NCBI GenBank assembly: GCA_964058805.1
Contig: CAXKVV010001376.1
Location: 1 to 25,036 of the forward strand
Reading direction: 5' to 3'
Length of the DNA: 25,036 bases
From: Schoenoplectus triqueter
Taxonomy: Eukaryota; Streptophyta; Magnoliopsida; Poales; Cyperaceae
Within the stretch, counting starts at the first letter, position 1; every line of letters starts with the position of its first letter. Under the pieces are notes generated by a model. It made no database searches. It was given only the letters and a program-made list of their open reading frames with translations, and was not told the DNA's origin. Made by a program: the position numbers and the translations under genes. This document shows, piece by piece, positions 1 through 9,300 of the stretch.

Positions 1-865
1 CTTTTAGCTTATGTTAATAGTTCATTTATATGACTTATTTGATTGATCTAAAAAGAAAGCCCTTTCAAGGTGGACCCTTTCACTCTATTTTATTATATAC
101 CATGGATGCTGGACCCCAAACATCGAAATGTATGAGTTCAAAATAATCTTTTGATAACTAGAGGATAATGAAAAAGATAATCTAGTCTATTTAGAGAGCT
201 TATAAATATCATAATTACTAGAATTTATATTATGATAAAAAAATTATTTAAAACTTTTTTGGATGGATGTCCAAATCTCCAATGTTGTAATTTCTCCCTT
301 GGTATTATTTTTGAAACAAAACATGAATTGATGACATCATCAAGGTAATATAATCCATTTTTTAAATTTTCCTCACCAATCTTCTTGCCTGATGATCGAT
401 CCTGAAATATCACTTTATTGGGTGAGAAAAATATATTGTAATTTAAATCATGAGTTATTTGACTAACGAATAACAAATTTGAAGTAAAATAGAGTAAATA
501 TAAAATATTTTTAATGTCTTTTGAGAACAATTTTGTTGTGCCTAGACCATAAATTTGCACTTTATTCTTAGTTTATTTACATTATAGGTCATATGATCTG
601 TTGCTCCAGAGTCACTGATCTATTTATTTTCATTTTGTCATAATTGAGTTAATTTTAGGGGTTTAGATGAAAAATTCAAACCAATATTTTGAGAAAATAT
701 AAAACCTGAGGGCTGTTGTTGCATAATGGATTGCAGCTGATGTATTACATTTGCTAGCTGCACATTCTGTTGCGCCAAGGTTGCCACAGATGACTCTGAA
801 CCCAGATTCAGGTTATTACCTCTCGATTCTCTCTTGCTCATTTCCGATTGCCTTACCCCTTTCAT
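1..865 (-). pseudogene. Broken copia gag-pol fragment
   Basis: Three recognisable pieces lie in order on the minus strand. 638-865 encodes a Q-rich gag tail that opens with MKGVRQSEMSKRES. Near 590-625 is the protease active-site motif DSGATDHM. 225-560 encodes a GAG-pre-integrase segment with VIFQD, SGKKIGEE, NGLYYL and WRFGHPS. Near 100-145 is an FDVWG motif, the first catalytic Asp region of integrase. Frames change and stops occur between the pieces. Reverse transcriptase and RNase H are not visible; they are either deleted or beyond the window. Confidence 0.85.
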
Positions 866-916
866 TTCTGAATAGACTTTTGTTGAGGTAGATGATGAAA
901 TGGTATTAAGATGCCC

Positions 917-928
917 GTTTTGATACCA
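917..928 (-). other. tRNA-iMet primer-binding site of the degenerate copia
   Basis: On the minus strand it reads TGGTATCAAAAC, matching the plant copia consensus TGGTATCAGAGC (complement of the 3' end of initiator Met tRNA) at 10 of 12 positions. It lies directly inside the LTR end. Confidence 0.75.
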
Positions 929-1166
929 TGTTGTAATTTGAGATGAACTGAGCTTTTTTTTATTACTTTGTTATGTTTTTCTTATAGAGTATAAAAACTA
1001 TATTTATACAAGTTTTTCTAACGGCTATACAATGATTATAACGATTATTTTAACATCTATATAATATTTTACTATTTTACTATTATTTTTTAATATTGGA
1101 CTAGTGATGGATAAGTCCATATGGGTCTGAGGCCCAATGCTTTACTCACGCCTTTTATTTTTAACA
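929..1166 (-). repeat. 5' LTR of the degenerate copia element
   Basis: 238 bp, bounded by TGTT and AACA inverted ends (canonical TG...CA). The inner end abuts a primer-binding site and the interior contains a TATA-like stretch on the minus strand near 990-1010. The boundary at 929 is firm because of the primer-binding site; the outer boundary at 1166 rests on the TGTT/AACA pairing only, since the partner LTR is not in the window. Confidence 0.7.
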
Positions 1167-1820
1167 TCTACTATGTGAAAAAAAGTTGTAATGTCGAAAA
1201 AAAAATCTTGTTGAAAACATAAACAAAACATACAAATGACGTATTGCGGCAGCCAATTGCATGAAATATGTAATGTGGAAAAAAATCTTCTGAATTGCAT
1301 GAAATTTTCAAGTCAAAAATTATGTCAATTTTTTTTTAATAATCTGTTGAATAATTAAATGTGGGCAAATGCATTCTGCCGCACTACTGCTAGAAGCTGT
1401 AATATAAAGCTCAAACAAATTAAGGGTCGTCTGAATAATAATTTAATTTTAATTGACTAGTGAAGCATTAGATTAATTAAGAGTGTGAAAGATTCTAAAT
1501 ATGGGATATTTAGCTCACGTGCAAGTTCCTAAAGGTACTACTAAGACCAAGATAAACAAGATAACAAGTTTTTGCCTGTAAGCAAAGTAATACCAGCTAA
1601 CGGGTAGTAGATCCGGTACCAGAAGCAAAAAATCATAATACTGCAACAACTAACACAAAGAGAAATAGAACAAAACTGTATCTGTATGCAAAGACTTGAA
1701 TGAATCGAACAAAAGTATATATTTTTTTTTCCTCAATAACAAAGCCAGCATCACTCATATTTTCAGCTCAACACTCAGGAATAAACCAAGTGCAATAATT
1801 AAAAGGACAAGGCACTCTTT
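1167..1820. other. Intergenic, 3' flank of F-box gene
   Basis: AT-rich spacer between the copia LTR and the stop codon of the minus-strand F-box gene. It should hold the 3' UTR and polyadenylation region of that gene. I saw no ORF, RNA gene or clear repeat. Confidence 0.5.
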
Positions 1821-2780
1821 CTATGGTGCCAGAACTAACGTTGCACCATCTTTTGACAAGAAGTAGATGCAATTCCCTTTGAATCCGGCTGGAGCTCTCA
1901 TAGAAAAACCATTCATGACATCCAAAAACACAATTTGATCACCAACGTCACTCACCTTCTTCCAACGGTGTTGCCCTCCTCCTTCGGAAATAAGTTTATA
2001 AATATGAAATTTAGAGTCCTCAATTCTTTTGGTCACACTGAAGTCAAGATACCTTGATACCCTCAAGATTTCTCCGCATGACTCAACAAGGTGAGTTGCC
2101 TTGACCTGAGAATCTTCTTCTGCTATTTCTGGAACTCCAAACAAAACATCCCCTGAGAAAGCATTGAGCACCTTAGTAGGATGCCTCGCTGATGTTACAA
2201 AAACCTTTTCATTCCAATAGCAAGTACTGACTTCTTGGTAAGTATAACGAGAGACCCAAGAATTCTCTTCTTGGTTAAAAATAAACACCTTCCACATCCC
2301 GAAATATATTGACCCGGAACATGCCGAAAATGCCCCGTTACTGCTATAAACCGGTGATAGAGACCTAAAAAAACTATCTAGCTCTGGGAGCGGGGTGATC
2401 TGACCAGTGAGCGGATTGAGAATCGCGAGGTCCTTTTGATCGGGTGATGAAACAAGAAGGTGGCTATGGCCTGGCCCATGGAACACTTTGCCTTGGTAAG
2501 TTTGGGGGACATCAATGGTGATTGTATCCTTTCCCACAAGGGAATAAAACTTCATCCTCCGGTCCACATAATTTAACCATTCATGAGAATTCTTGCATCC
2601 GAGTAGCCACGGAAGTTTTTGCTTGGTTTCTGGGTGGGGTTCGACGGAGTCACGACATGCCTTGCTGACAACTCGGAAGCGAATGGACGAACGGAGGTCT
2701 ATCAGGAGCTCGTTGTAGATGACATCTAGAGCTGATAAGGGAAGATCCGGTAGTTCTGGTTTTGGTGGTTCAGGAGCCAT
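1821..2780 (-). CDS. F-box protein with DUF295 domain, single exon
   Basis: 319 aa, intronless. Residues about 10-45 (LPDLPLSALDVIYNELLIDL onward, then FRVVSKACRDSV) are a divergent F-box, which in this family binds SKP1 in SCF ubiquitin ligases. Residues about 75-310 fit the plant DUF295 domain: ILNPLTGQITPLPEL, then HLVESCGEILRVSRY, then VGDQIVFLD and GFKGNCIYFL near the C-terminus. The start is the only ATG upstream of the F-box. The protein stops about a dozen residues after GNCIYF, whereas the paralogue at 11828-12937 has about 35 residues there with a further blade-like strand, so this C-terminus may be clipped. DUF295 F-box genes form large, fast-evolving families in plants and many are weakly expressed. 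The substrate cannot be told from sequence. Confidence 0.88.
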   Translation of the reverse strand: MAPEPPKPELPDLPLSALDVIYNELLIDLRSSIRFRVVSKACRDSVEPHPETKQKLPWLLGCKNSHEWLNYVDRRMKFYSLVGKDTITIDVPQTYQGKVFHGPGHSHLLVSSPDQKDLAILNPLTGQITPLPELDSFFRSLSPVYSSNGAFSACSGSIYFGMWKVFIFNQEENSWVSRYTYQEVSTCYWNEKVFVTSARHPTKVLNAFSGDVLFGVPEIAEEDSQVKATHLVESCGEILRVSRYLDFSVTKRIEDSKFHIYKLISEGGGQHRWKKVSDVGDQIVFLDVMNGFSMRAPAGFKGNCIYFLSKDGATLVLAP

Positions 2781-3121
2781 CGTTCTTCTCTTTCTTTTTC
2801 ATTCAAGAATTAACCTCTGTTTCTGTTTATTTATTTATTTCCTTTTAGTTTTTGTTCATTATCATTATTTAACTGTTTGTTTGGCCGCTACAATTCTGTT
2901 CTCATATTATTATACACGTCAGTTTTGAATTATTCTATGATCTCTCTATTTATCCAAAATCATCCAGGATCCTCCGTAGCGTTTCCTCTTCTCTGTTTGA
3001 AGTTTTAAATATTACCACCAGGAGCTTTTTTTTTTAATTCTCCACATAATATTTTCTAGATAAAAAAGTTTAAGTAAAACAATTTACAACCATTAAATTT
3101 ACATGTGGCCAGCTAATAAAA
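2781..3121. other. 5' flank of the F-box gene
   Basis: Upstream region of the minus-strand F-box gene, pyrimidine-rich on the plus strand close to the start codon (TTCTCTTTCTTTTTC). This is typical of a plant 5' UTR or promoter. No firm TATA box could be placed. Confidence 0.4.
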
Positions 3122-3830
3122 TTTTCATTATCATCATCATTTTGTTATCATGATCAATATCATTATTTCCATTATCAGATTGTTATCATCATTTCATTAT
3201 CAGAGTATCATCATTATCATTATCTTCATTATCAATCATATTATTTTCATTTTTATATTATTTCATTATTTCTATTATCATATTATTTTCATTATCAGAT
3301 TGTTATCATCATTGTCATCATTTCATTATCATAGTATCTTCATTATCAATCATACTATTTTCATTTTGATATTATTTCATTATTTCTATTATCATATTAT
3401 ATTCATTATTATTCTCGTTATTAGTCATATTATTTTCATTTTGATATTATATCATTATTTCTATTATCATATTATATTCATTATTATCCTCATTATCATT
3501 CATATTATTTTCATTTTCATATTATTTCATTATTTCTGTTTTCATATTATATCATTATTATTCTTATTATCGTATCATATTATTTCATGATCATATTATT
3601 TCTATTATCATAGTATTTTTGTTATTATTTTTGCTATCATACTATTTTCATTTTTTATTTTTATTATCATATTATTTTCATTACTATTTTTTTCTCTTTT
3701 TGATTATCAAATCATTTGCATATTGTTTTTATCATCATACCATTTCTATTATTATTTGTGTTATCATACTATTTCTATAATATTTTTATTACCATGTTAT
3801 CATACTAATTTTTTGTCATCAGCCATGAGA
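3122..3830. repeat. TTATCATT-rich minisatellite / low-complexity tract
   Basis: About 700 bp of imperfect TTATTATCATCATT-type sequence. A higher-order unit is visible: the block starting ATATTATTTCATTATTTC recurs at 3255, 3369, 3444 and 3519 (spacings 114, 75, 75). The block CATTATCAGATTG recurs at 3170 and 3290. An open frame across it is a by-product of the composition. Confidence 0.85.
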
Positions 3831-4193
3831 CAATATAAGAGTGGAAGGCGCTTATCTTTATATTTTTTTTGTAAGCTTTAATATCTATCTGGATAATAAG
3901 AAGCGTAATGATGATTTGTCCAAGATTAGCCATCAGGTTACAGTTTATTCACACATTTGAACATATATTTATATCCAAAATAGCTAACCACAAATTCACA
4001 TTCTAAAATTAATATGAATCAGCTAACACTACTTGAATCATAATAAATTACACGAAGTAATACATTCCAATGATACAATGTCATTTTCATTTTAAAAGCT
4101 AATGCATAAAAGAAATTTATATGAGATCCGAAGAAGAGAACAACAACAAAAGTACTACTGTCCCTGCAAAATATCATATTAGTTTCAGGCATT
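3831..4193. other. Intergenic, nothing recognised
   Basis: AT-rich spacer between the minisatellite and the hairpin transposon. No gene or repeat was recognised. Confidence 0.4.
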
Positions 4194-4202
4194 ATCGGAG
4201 TG
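4194..4202. repeat. 9-bp target site duplication, left copy
   Basis: ATCGGAGTG, identical to 4669-4677; it brackets the hairpin element exactly. Confidence 0.8.
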
Positions 4203-4668
4203 CGGATTTTTTTTATTTTAGTAAATAAAACAAATAAATATAGCAAACTGGTCATCTCTCTCCTCACTTTTGCGTTTATAGCCAGACCCGAGTTTGAAAC
4301 TCGGGTCCGGTTTTTTTTTTTATCATACAGAAACGTCAAACTCGGGTCCGGTTTTTTTTTTTATCATACAGAAACGTAAAAAAAAAAAAAAAAAAAAAAA
4401 TTTACCCGGACCCGAGTTTCAAACTTTGGTCCAGCTATCCTTATGGGAGGCGCTGAAAATGCAAATGGGATAGCTGGACCCGAGTTTGAAACTCGGGTCC
4501 GGGTAATTTTTTTTTTTTTTTTTTTTTTTTACGTTTCCAAAAAAAAAAAAAAAAAAAAAACTGGACCCGAGTTTCAAACTCGGGTCTGGCTATAAACGCA
4601 AAAGTGAAGAGAGAGATGACCAATTTGCTATATTTATTTGTTTTATTTACTAAAATAAAAAAAATCTG
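4203..4668. mobile_element. Mutator-like non-autonomous hairpin element (MITE), whole-length palindrome
   Basis: 466 bp flanked by a perfect 9-bp duplication ATCGGAGTG (4194-4202 and 4669-4677), the duplication length typical of Mutator-like elements. The ends are inverted copies (CGGATTTTTTTT against CAGATTTTTTTT). Pairing continues almost through the element: left arm 4203-4440, loop 4441-4467, right arm 4468-4668. The arms contain a near-palindromic GACCCGAGTTTGAAACTCG motif and matching A-run and T-run tracts. The left arm differs by a 41-bp tandem duplication (units starting at 4297 and 4338). No transposase is encoded, so movement would need one supplied in trans. Read-through RNA would fold into a long hairpin. 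The Mutator assignment rests on duplication length and terminal inverted repeats only. Confidence 0.8.
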
Positions 4669-4677
4669 ATCGGAGTG
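4669..4677. repeat. 9-bp target site duplication, right copy
   Basis: ATCGGAGTG, identical to 4194-4202. Confidence 0.8.
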
Positions 4678-5862
4678 ATATTTCACTTGTCCAAAGATGC
4701 ATGTCTGGTAAATTTTTGACTATCCAAGGTTGGTGCAACCTGATTCTATGCTCATTTACCTAATGGTCCGACAACAAGTCTGAAATCTTGCATACTAGTC
4801 TTGCATAACCATTTCATGTCATTTGCAACTTATATTTTCATGCTTATGCCAGGTCACGATCAAAAGAGGTCTCAAAATCCAATTCAGCTTAACACATGGC
4901 ACAATATTAATACATATATATTAAAAAGAACAATTTCAAGCATCAGCCTATTTACCCGAGCAAGAGCTTGACTTTGGACAATCAGCTAGTGACTTAGGGA
5001 CTGAGAGATCACGTGGTCTTTGATCTGTCATTGTTGATTTATATATATATTTTTGTTTAAGTGAAGGCAAGGAGAGCACTTGGGTCTTCAACTAGCTCAG
5101 TTAATCCAATTATTAGTCCTTTTAATTTTTATAGCATATGCCTAACAGAAAGAAAGAAACAAAGAAAAATAAACGAAATCAAGAAAATGAAAGAAAAATG
5201 AAGTTTTATTTTTTAATTTTGTAATCAGGAGATTTAAAAATTCTCAACCAAACTTAAATTCTAAACATAATGTTAGAGACAGAAAGAAGAAGCAAGAAAA
5301 GAAAGAAGGACTATGATAAATCTCATGTTATTATTAGAAACGTAGTATGAACTGAAATTTGAAAGAAGTAAAGGAAGTAAGGAGAAAAGAATCAAAAGAA
5401 ACAAAAACAAAAGAAACTAGTTTTGACAGAACACTTAAAACCATATCTTGTATTCAATTAGAGTAACATTGCAAGTCTCTAACCAAAAAGGAGCAAAGAA
5501 ATTATGAGAATAAAGAGAACAAAGGATAGATAAATGAAAATTTAATTAAGTTTCATCTCATATTAGACCTGAAGTGATCAAAATCAACTCATGTGCACTT
5601 GAGAATCACGACCTCTTATTATTGCTCTTATTTAAGCATAACTACAGCACAACACAAATTTGAACCAGAGAAGCAATCAAACAAGAAGAACAGTAAACAA
5701 GGTCAGGAGAGAAAGATAGAAAGAAAGAAGATACAGATTAAGAAAAGGTCAAGATCAAATCGAATTTCAATTCCTTTCAAAAGAAACAGTGAGGGAAAAA
5801 GGGACAAGCGAATCTCAAATTTCATTTTTTATTGAATCTTCTCAAACTTACATATCTGAAAT
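4678..5862. other. Intergenic, purine-rich low-complexity sequence
   Basis: No gene was recognised. From about 5140 to 5830 the plus strand is strongly purine-biased (GAAA, AAAG and AAGAA runs). This gives a lysine/arginine-rich open frame at 5593-5835 that looks like a composition artefact. The copia element inserted at the right end of this stretch. Confidence 0.5.
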
Positions 5863-5867
5863 ATTCT
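5863..5867. repeat. 5-bp target site duplication, left copy
   Basis: ATTCT, matching 11099-11103; five bp is the normal copia duplication length. Confidence 0.85.
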
Positions 5868-6210
5868 TATTGAATTATTGTATGACAAGTGTATCTCTGG
5901 TATGATGGCGCATGGCATAATAGGAAAGCTCCAACGTTCACAATTCTGAGCAATAATTGTATCCTTGTAATTATTAGAATCCACTAATTAGGACCATTTT
6001 ATATTTTACCTTTCTTAGCCTACAGATGAGTGGTTGTAAATAGACGTTGTAGTTTCTTTATTTAGGTAATTACATCTGTACTAGATTAGTATATATATAC
6101 CATAGGATTTATTGTATAGGTATGACAACAGAGAGAAAATCATGAAATCTCTCTATATGTACAACAATCTCTGCTAATAATAATCAATTTTCTATTCCGA
6201 TTTTACTATA
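5868..6210 (+). repeat. 5' LTR of intact copia
   Basis: 343 bp, TATTG...ACTATA. A TATA-box-like run (TATATATATA) lies near 6090-6099 and is the likely promoter core for the genomic RNA, with the start expected about 30 bp downstream. Identical on reading to 10756-11098. Confidence 0.93.
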
Positions 6211-6222
6211 TGGTATCAGAGC
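6211..6222 (+). other. Primer-binding site (initiator Met tRNA)
   Basis: TGGTATCAGAGC, a perfect match to the usual plant copia primer-binding site, starting at the first base after the LTR. Confidence 0.93.
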
Positions 6223-6380
6223 GTTCTCGAATACCTAAGCTCCTGCTTCCGCTGCTGATCTAGTACCAAGGCTGCATACCAGACCTGGTACAGACACGTA
6301 TATTCAAGCTACGTCCAGAAATACTGGACAAATCGGTTCTGTTTTTTTTTTTCTCTGTTTCCTTTGTCTGTTTTTCAATT

Positions 6381-9300
6381 ATGTCTGAAATGACTCACAA
6401 AAATTCCAATAATCAGTCTCTTACAAATGTATTACTCAATGGCAAAAATTATATGCCATGGGCCCGTGCTATTGAGGTTGCCTTGGGAGGTAAAGATAAA
6501 TTAGGTCATATCAATGGTGAAATCATTCAACCTGAAATAGTTACAGTTAATAACAAAACTGATGACTCTCAGTTCCGTGAATGGAGAACCAGTGACCTTG
6601 GTCTCATGTCTAGCATCTTTAACTCTATGGAACCCGCAGTATATGAAATATTCGCTTATGCGAAGACCTCCAAAGAACTATGGGACTCTGTTAAACTGAT
6701 GTATGGCAATACTAATAATAGCTCGAGAATATTTGAGATCCATCAGAACTTATCAGGTCTTAAACAAGGGACACAATCCTTTACTGAGTATTTCGGTAAG
6801 GTCACAAAACTTTGGGAGGAACTAAAGCAATATCGGCCTCCTGCCGAGACCATCGAAGAATATGTACAAAGAGAAGAACAAGACAAGGTGTTGAAGATGT
6901 TGGCTAATCTCTCACCTGATTTTGAAGAGGTCAGGAGAGGAATCCTCACGAAATCCAAATTTCCTTCTCTTGGCACAATATGCTCTCTTATTCAAATGGA
7001 CGAAGATAGAAGGAGGGTCATGCCAATCGAAACCAAGGTAAATTCTTACTCTGAAAATTCTGCACATTATTCTGCCTTTAACAATAAAGGGAATAAAGGA
7101 AAGGAGAGAAAACCACCAAAACCTCACTGTGACTACTGCCACCGGGATGGTCACACTCAAGACCGGTGTTGGGTTCTTCATCCCCACTTACGGCCTCAAA
7201 AGGGGAAGGGAGCCCCTGCAGCCAACACAACCATACACCTCAGCCAAGAAGGCAACCCAAATGCAGATCCTACATACCTCATGCAGCAGCAGTTGAACCA
7301 GCTGTCCCAACAGATGCAGCGGCTATTGACTTCGCATCAACACGCACCTACTTCAGCCCCATCACACTTCTCTGCCGCTCCTGTGACTCAACCACCTAGT
7401 GCTGCCACAGCATTCGGTCACCCTTTTGGCTCAATTTCAGCCAACAGAAATGCTACAGGTGCCACCTATGGCACTTCAGCTCCTAGTCAGCAATCATACC
7501 AGCTACATGAGAAGTCAGTAGGTTACTCTACTGAACCAGGTTACGCACTAAATTCACATTTTAATTCTGACATTGTTGTAGACTCCGGAGCAACGGACCA
7601 TATGTTTAATTCAACTAGATTAATTTACCAAACTAGTAACAATCTGCCTTACCCTTATATTACCGTAGCTAATGGAAAAAATGTACCAATTACAGGACTA
7701 GGTAGAACCAAAATATTTCAAAAAGACACCAATGCCATTATTGTACCTGAATTAAAAACCAACTTACTTTCAATTAGTAAATGTACTAATGAATGGGATT
7801 GCAACGTTCTTTTTACTTCACAGAAAGTAGTGTTTCAAGACAAGAATTCCGGGAAGAAGATTGGTGAAGGAAAACAAATAAATGGTCTTTACGTGCTCAA
7901 ACCAGAAACTGTTTTTTGCCTCACCACAAACTTCAATAAAGAGTTTCCTCATTTATGGCATAATAGATTAGGCCATCCTTCCAACAAAGTTATGCAGTAT
8001 TTGAATATACCCCCTTATCATGATTTCAATAATTGTGATCCTTGTCATTTTGCCAAGAATCATAGACTACCTTTTCCAGAACATTTCAATAAAAGTAGTA
8101 ATATTTTTGATTTGGTGCATTCCGACATTTGGGGAAATGCTCCTATTATTTCTAAAGATGGTTTTAAGTATTTTATTTCGTTTATTGATGATAAATCTCG
8201 TGCTACTTGGATTTACCTTTTAAAAACAAAAAATGAAACCTTTAAAGTTTTTCAAGATTTCTGTAATCTAGTTAGAAATCAATTCGGTGTTACTATTAAA
8301 ACTCTCAGAACTGACAATGGAACTGAATATACAAATCATGAATTTCAAACATATTTACGAAATTTAGGCATCATTCATCAAACAACTTGCGTTGGCACAC
8401 CTCAACAAAATGGTGTTGCGGAACGGAAAAATAGACACTTTTTAGAAATGACACGAGCTCTTTTATTCTCCTCTAACATTCCTAAAACCTTTTGGGCAGA
8501 TGCTATACTCACTAGTTGTTACTTAATAAATCGTTTACCAAGTCGTGTCTTGAATTTTAAAAGTCCGTTTGAAATTTTGTACAATCGTAAATTCAACATT
8601 TCTCACCTAAAGGTTTTTGGATGCATTTGCTATGTTCACTCACAAAATGGAAGTAAATTAGACCCTCGTGCTCGTAAATGTGTTTTCTTAGGATATTCCT
8701 CCACGAAAAAAGGATACAAATGCTTTGATCCTAATTCTAGACGTACTTATTTTTCTCGTGATGTAGTATTTAATGAACATCAAATGTATTACGCCTTTAA
8801 TCAGGGGGAGCCAATTGAGTATGAGCTGTTTGCTCCACCTATACCTATAACTAACAATGAACAGGAATCAAATCAACAACCAAATGAGAGTAGGATACTG
8901 GAAACAGCGGCTCAGTCAAATGAGCTTCAGGCAGCTCCAAGTCCAATCCACGAAGCAGATGGCCCAAGATCTCCAATCGAAATCCAAGCAGATGATTTGG
9001 ATGGCCCACTAGCTCAAATCCAACCAGATGCGCCTCTTGCCCAAGATCAACCTGCTACAGCACTTAGAAGATCAAGCCGAGTCATCAAGCCTTCTACACG
9101 GTTAGATCAATTTGTGACCTATTCAACCTGTCATGATATTCAAGATGTCATTCGGTATGATAAAATCTCAAAGAATTTCTATTCCTTTTTAGTCAATATA
9201 AGTAATTGTTCGGAGCCAAAGAACTTTGAAGAAGCAAGTAAAAATAATGTTTGGGTAACCGCTATGAATGAAGAATTAGAAGCTCTTAAGAAAAATAATA

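Larger units (their letters stand above)
1..1166 (-). mobile_element. Degenerate, internally deleted Ty1/copia retrotransposon, cut by window edge
   Basis: Read on the minus strand, the order is LTR (1166 to 929), primer-binding site, a short gag tail, protease, GAG-pre-integrase and the start of integrase, running off the left end. The gag N-terminus and zinc knuckle are absent: an ATG-led frame for the glutamine-rich gag tail begins only about 50 nt after the primer-binding site. Several stops and frame changes separate the coding pieces, so the copy is dead. The GAG-pre-integrase piece resembles the intact copia at 5868-11098 (both carry SGKKIGE and NGLY), so the two belong to related lineages. 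The second LTR would lie outside the window. Confidence 0.85.

Noticed and set aside
3150..3590. 146-codon open frame rich in Ile, Phe and His
   Set aside because: It is the translation of the TTATCATT minisatellite; it has no domain and no sensible composition.
4019..4686. Two minus-strand open frames (4019-4339, 4441-4686)
   Set aside because: Much of their length is translation of the two arms of the hairpin MITE, including homopolymer runs.
5593..5835. 80-codon Lys/Arg-rich open frame before the copia element
   Set aside because: Purine-rich low-complexity DNA gives basic frames by chance; no homology was recognised.
5871..5872. TG as the start of the copia LTR
   Set aside because: No CA at the other end; the ATTCT duplication and the polypurine tract both place the border three bases earlier.
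6743..7399. Open frames in other frames within the polyprotein
   Set aside because: Shadows of the long gag-pol reading frame.
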